Assembly: GCA_003132905.1 (NCBI GenBank)
Contig: PKZC01000448.1
Span: 4,176-19,735, forward strand
Reading direction: 5' to 3'
Length of the DNA stretch: 15,560 nucleotides
DNA from: Bryobacterales bacterium
Lineage (GTDB): Bacteria > Acidobacteriota > Terriglobia > Bryobacterales > Bryobacteraceae
The position numbers and the translations under genes were made by a program. Within the stretch, counting starts at the first letter, position 1, and the number at the start of each line of letters is the position of its first letter. A model generated the notes under the pieces. That model made no database searches, had not been told where the DNA came from, and saw only the letters and a program-made list of their open reading frames with translations. Of the stretch, positions 14,259-15,560 are shown piece after piece.

Positions 14259-15179
14259 ATGATCCTGATGTCGCTTCGCAGAACGCCCTTTCTGGCCGCG
14301 CTCCTGATCTGCCCGGTATTTCTCGTCTCGGCTCAGGAATCCATGCTGCTGCCCGAAAACTCGGTTACGCGCGTCTCGGAGCACGTTTATGCCATCGTCG
14401 GCTTCCCCAACATCGGCATCGTAGTTGGCGAACGCGCCACCCTGGTGGTGGACACCGGCCTTGGCCCCCGCAATGGCGCCATCGTACTGAAACAGGCCGA
14501 AAAGCTCTCCAAAACTCCTATTCTCTATCTAACGACCACACATTTTCACCCCGAGCATGCCATGGGAGAGCAGGCCTTTCCGCCCCGCACGGTCATCGTC
14601 CGTCCGGCCGTCCAACAGGACGAGATGAATAAGCATGCCACTGAGCTGATGGATCTATTTCGAGGCTTCTCCGTACAGAGCAAAGAGCTGCTGGCGGACG
14701 TGAAGATGCGCCCTCCCGACATCGTCTTTGATAAAGAAATAAAGCTGGATCTCGGCGGCGTTACGGCGCGCCTGTTCTGGTGGGGACCGGCGCATACGCT
14801 GGGCGACGAGATGATCTTCGTGGAAGGCGACAGCGTTCTGATTTCTGGCGATATCGTGCAGGACAAGATTGTCCCGAACATGCCGAACGCCGATGCCAGC
14901 GTCAAGAACTGGCTGGCGATTCTGGATCAACTCGAGCCTCTGCACCCACGCCTTATCGTGCCCGATCACGGAGCGCTCGGCGACGGATCCCTGATCGCCA
15001 AAGAACGGGCATTTCTGCTCGACCTCCAAGCCCGATCGCTTGAGCTAAAGCGCGAAGGCCAGTCCGCCGACCAAGCTGCCGCCACAGTCACCGCCGAATT
15101 CAAAACTAAGTACCCGGATTGGCAGACCATGGGCCCGGTAGCGAACGTCGTCAAGCGCGTCTACGCCGAGCATCCCTGA
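14259..15179 (+). CDS. Secreted metallo-beta-lactamase-fold hydrolase with HxHxEH motif
   Basis: This 306-residue protein has a signal peptide (RRTPFLAALLICPVFLVSAQ) and a full metallo-beta-lactamase fold. VVDTGLGP is at 63-70. The metal motif is THFHPEHAMG at 94-103 (His95, His97, His100), His179 is in GPAHTLGD, Asp198 in SGDIV and His237 in PDHGALGD. The usual HxHxDH motif has Asp between the second and third His; here it is Glu99. Family members hydrolyse lactones, thioesters, beta-lactams, phosphoesters and others, so the substrate cannot be named. Start codons at 14259 and 14268 are both possible; neither has a Shine-Dalgarno sequence, and I chose the first. The 15-base gap from the phosphatase gene suggests a shared transcript. 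No conserved subclass B1-B3 features beyond the metal ligands support true antibiotic resistance. Confidence 0.87.
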   Translation: MILMSLRRTPFLAALLICPVFLVSAQESMLLPENSVTRVSEHVYAIVGFPNIGIVVGERATLVVDTGLGPRNGAIVLKQAEKLSKTPILYLTTTHFHPEHAMGEQAFPPRTVIVRPAVQQDEMNKHATELMDLFRGFSVQSKELLADVKMRPPDIVFDKEIKLDLGGVTARLFWWGPAHTLGDEMIFVEGDSVLISGDIVQDKIVPNMPNADASVKNWLAILDQLEPLHPRLIVPDHGALGDGSLIAKERAFLLDLQARSLELKREGQSADQAAATVTAEFKTKYPDWQTMGPVANVVKRVYAEHP

Positions 15180-15290
15180 CCCTCTGGTGCCTCGCCCGCG
15201 ACGCGCGGTGGTCGAAAGTATACTGATTCGGCCATTCCTACCTGACATCCATCCCGTCCGGCTTAGACTCTCCACTGCAACTAAAGGAAG

Positions 15291-15307
15291 ATGCGAAGTT
15301 TTCGCAT
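15291..15307 (+). other. Small perfect hairpin in the leader of the last gene
   Basis: ATGCGAA (15291-15297) and TTCGCAT (15301-15307) are perfect inverted copies around a 3-base GTT loop. It lies 41 bases before the ATG of the partial secreted-protein gene and has no T-tract, so it is not a clear terminator. It could be a DNA operator or an RNA stem. A lone -10-like TATACT at 15219-15224 upstream would place it within the transcript. Confidence 0.45.
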
Positions 15308-15310
15308 TGG

Positions 15311-15350
15311 CATGTCATCTGCAAGACCTACAACGTCGGGGGATGACATG
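15311..15350 (+). promoter_or_regulatory. Inverted repeat that would sequester the start codon of the next gene
   Basis: CATGTCATC (15311-15319) and GATGACATG (15342-15350) are perfect 9-base complements, with a possible U-G pair at 15320/15341. The downstream arm includes the ATG at 15348-15350. The 20-22-base loop and stem foot contain the G-run (15338-15342) that serves as ribosome site. In RNA this fold would hide the start codon, as in translational switches or RNA thermometers. No experimental meaning is known. Confidence 0.4.
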
Positions 15351-15560
15351 AATTATAAATTGAGCTGCTCGATCTTCTTACTGGCTTCGGCCGCTGTAGC
15401 CCAAACAATTATGCCCGGGACTCTGGCTTCTGCCGTGGTTCCGGATGCCGCTGGGGAGGCGCCTTCATCTTCATACAATGCCGCTTCTACCAGCAGCAGC
15501 GACGCTCGCCAGCCGATCACGGCCCGCGAACGGATTGACTGGGTAGTGAGAGGTACCATT
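15348..15560 (+). CDS. Secreted protein of unknown function (N-terminus only; runs off window)
   Basis: An ATG at 15348 follows GGGGGA at a 4-base distance and opens a frame that continues through the window edge (71 codons with no stop). The N-terminus MNYKLSCSIFLLASAAVAQ is a Sec signal peptide with AVA-Q as the likely cleavage site. The next 40 residues are rich in Ala, Ser and Pro, with a Ser/Thr cluster (STSSS) that looks like a flexible linker. A more ordered segment, ITARERIDWVVRGTI, begins at the edge. I do not recognise the family. The closing segment resembles the start of domains in several Acidobacterial secreted proteins, but that is an impression only. An ATG at 15343 is not usable because TGA follows after one codon. 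Confidence 0.65.
   Translation, partial: MNYKLSCSIFLLASAAVAQTIMPGTLASAVVPDAAGEAPSSSYNAASTSSSDARQPITARERIDWVVRGTI

Noticed and set aside
14259..15179. Beta-lactam resistance gene
   Set aside because: Only the general metallo-hydrolase fold is shown, the metal motif is atypical (Glu for Asp), and nothing points to beta-lactams.
15196..15208. GC-rich CCGCG-ACG-CGCGG stem after the metallo-hydrolase gene as a terminator
   Set aside because: The stem is only 5 bases and no T-run follows, so an intrinsic terminator cannot be claimed.

Overview
The window looks like part of an Acidobacteriota chromosome, most likely a Solibacter/Bryobacter-type soil lineage. This is inferred from gene content: a DUF1592-type multidomain cytochrome next to a DUF1552 protein and a secreted ankyrin protein, many Tat and Sec signal peptides, and GC-rich coding. 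No rRNA or other phylogenetic marker is present, so the taxon is an inference. I see no tRNA, rRNA, CRISPR array, insertion sequence or phage gene. Almost all of the DNA is coding.

The left half (1-8138) is one tightly packed minus-strand gene series, read from right to left. It runs: Tat-exported amidohydrolase; seven-helix membrane protein (DUF6629-like); small periplasmic c-type cytochrome; 1027-residue Tat-exported fusion of the [2Fe-2S] and molybdopterin subunits of a xanthine-dehydrogenase-family enzyme; FAD subunit with four extra cysteines as in PaoB/HcrB; HAD-like protein that has lost its catalytic aspartates; HSL-family esterase; and a ModA-like binding protein cut by the window edge. 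Three junctions are ATGA overlaps and one is a 14-base overlap, so this is very probably one transcript. The likely theme is a periplasmic molybdenum hydroxylase passing electrons Moco -> 2 x [2Fe-2S] -> FAD/[4Fe-4S] -> cytochrome c. Ester and carboxylate/ring-processing hydrolases are encoded alongside, and a molybdate-type binding protein sits at the end. The substrate is unknown.

The 120-base gap at 8139-8258 is a divergent promoter region. Each strand has a -35/17-base spacer/-10 promoter that ends so close to the start codon that both first genes appear to be leaderless or nearly so.

The right half (8259-15560) is on the plus strand. First comes a three-gene exported unit: a DUF1587/1595/1592/1588/1585 dihaem cytochrome, a Tat-exported DUF1552 protein, and a secreted protein of about eleven ankyrin repeats. 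A second unit follows, with a secreted dual-specificity-type phosphatase and a secreted metallo-beta-lactamase-fold hydrolase. Finally there is the N-terminus of another secreted protein, whose start codon lies inside a perfect 9-base inverted repeat. Nearly every product in the window carries an export signal, so the region as a whole is concerned with cell-envelope and periplasmic chemistry.
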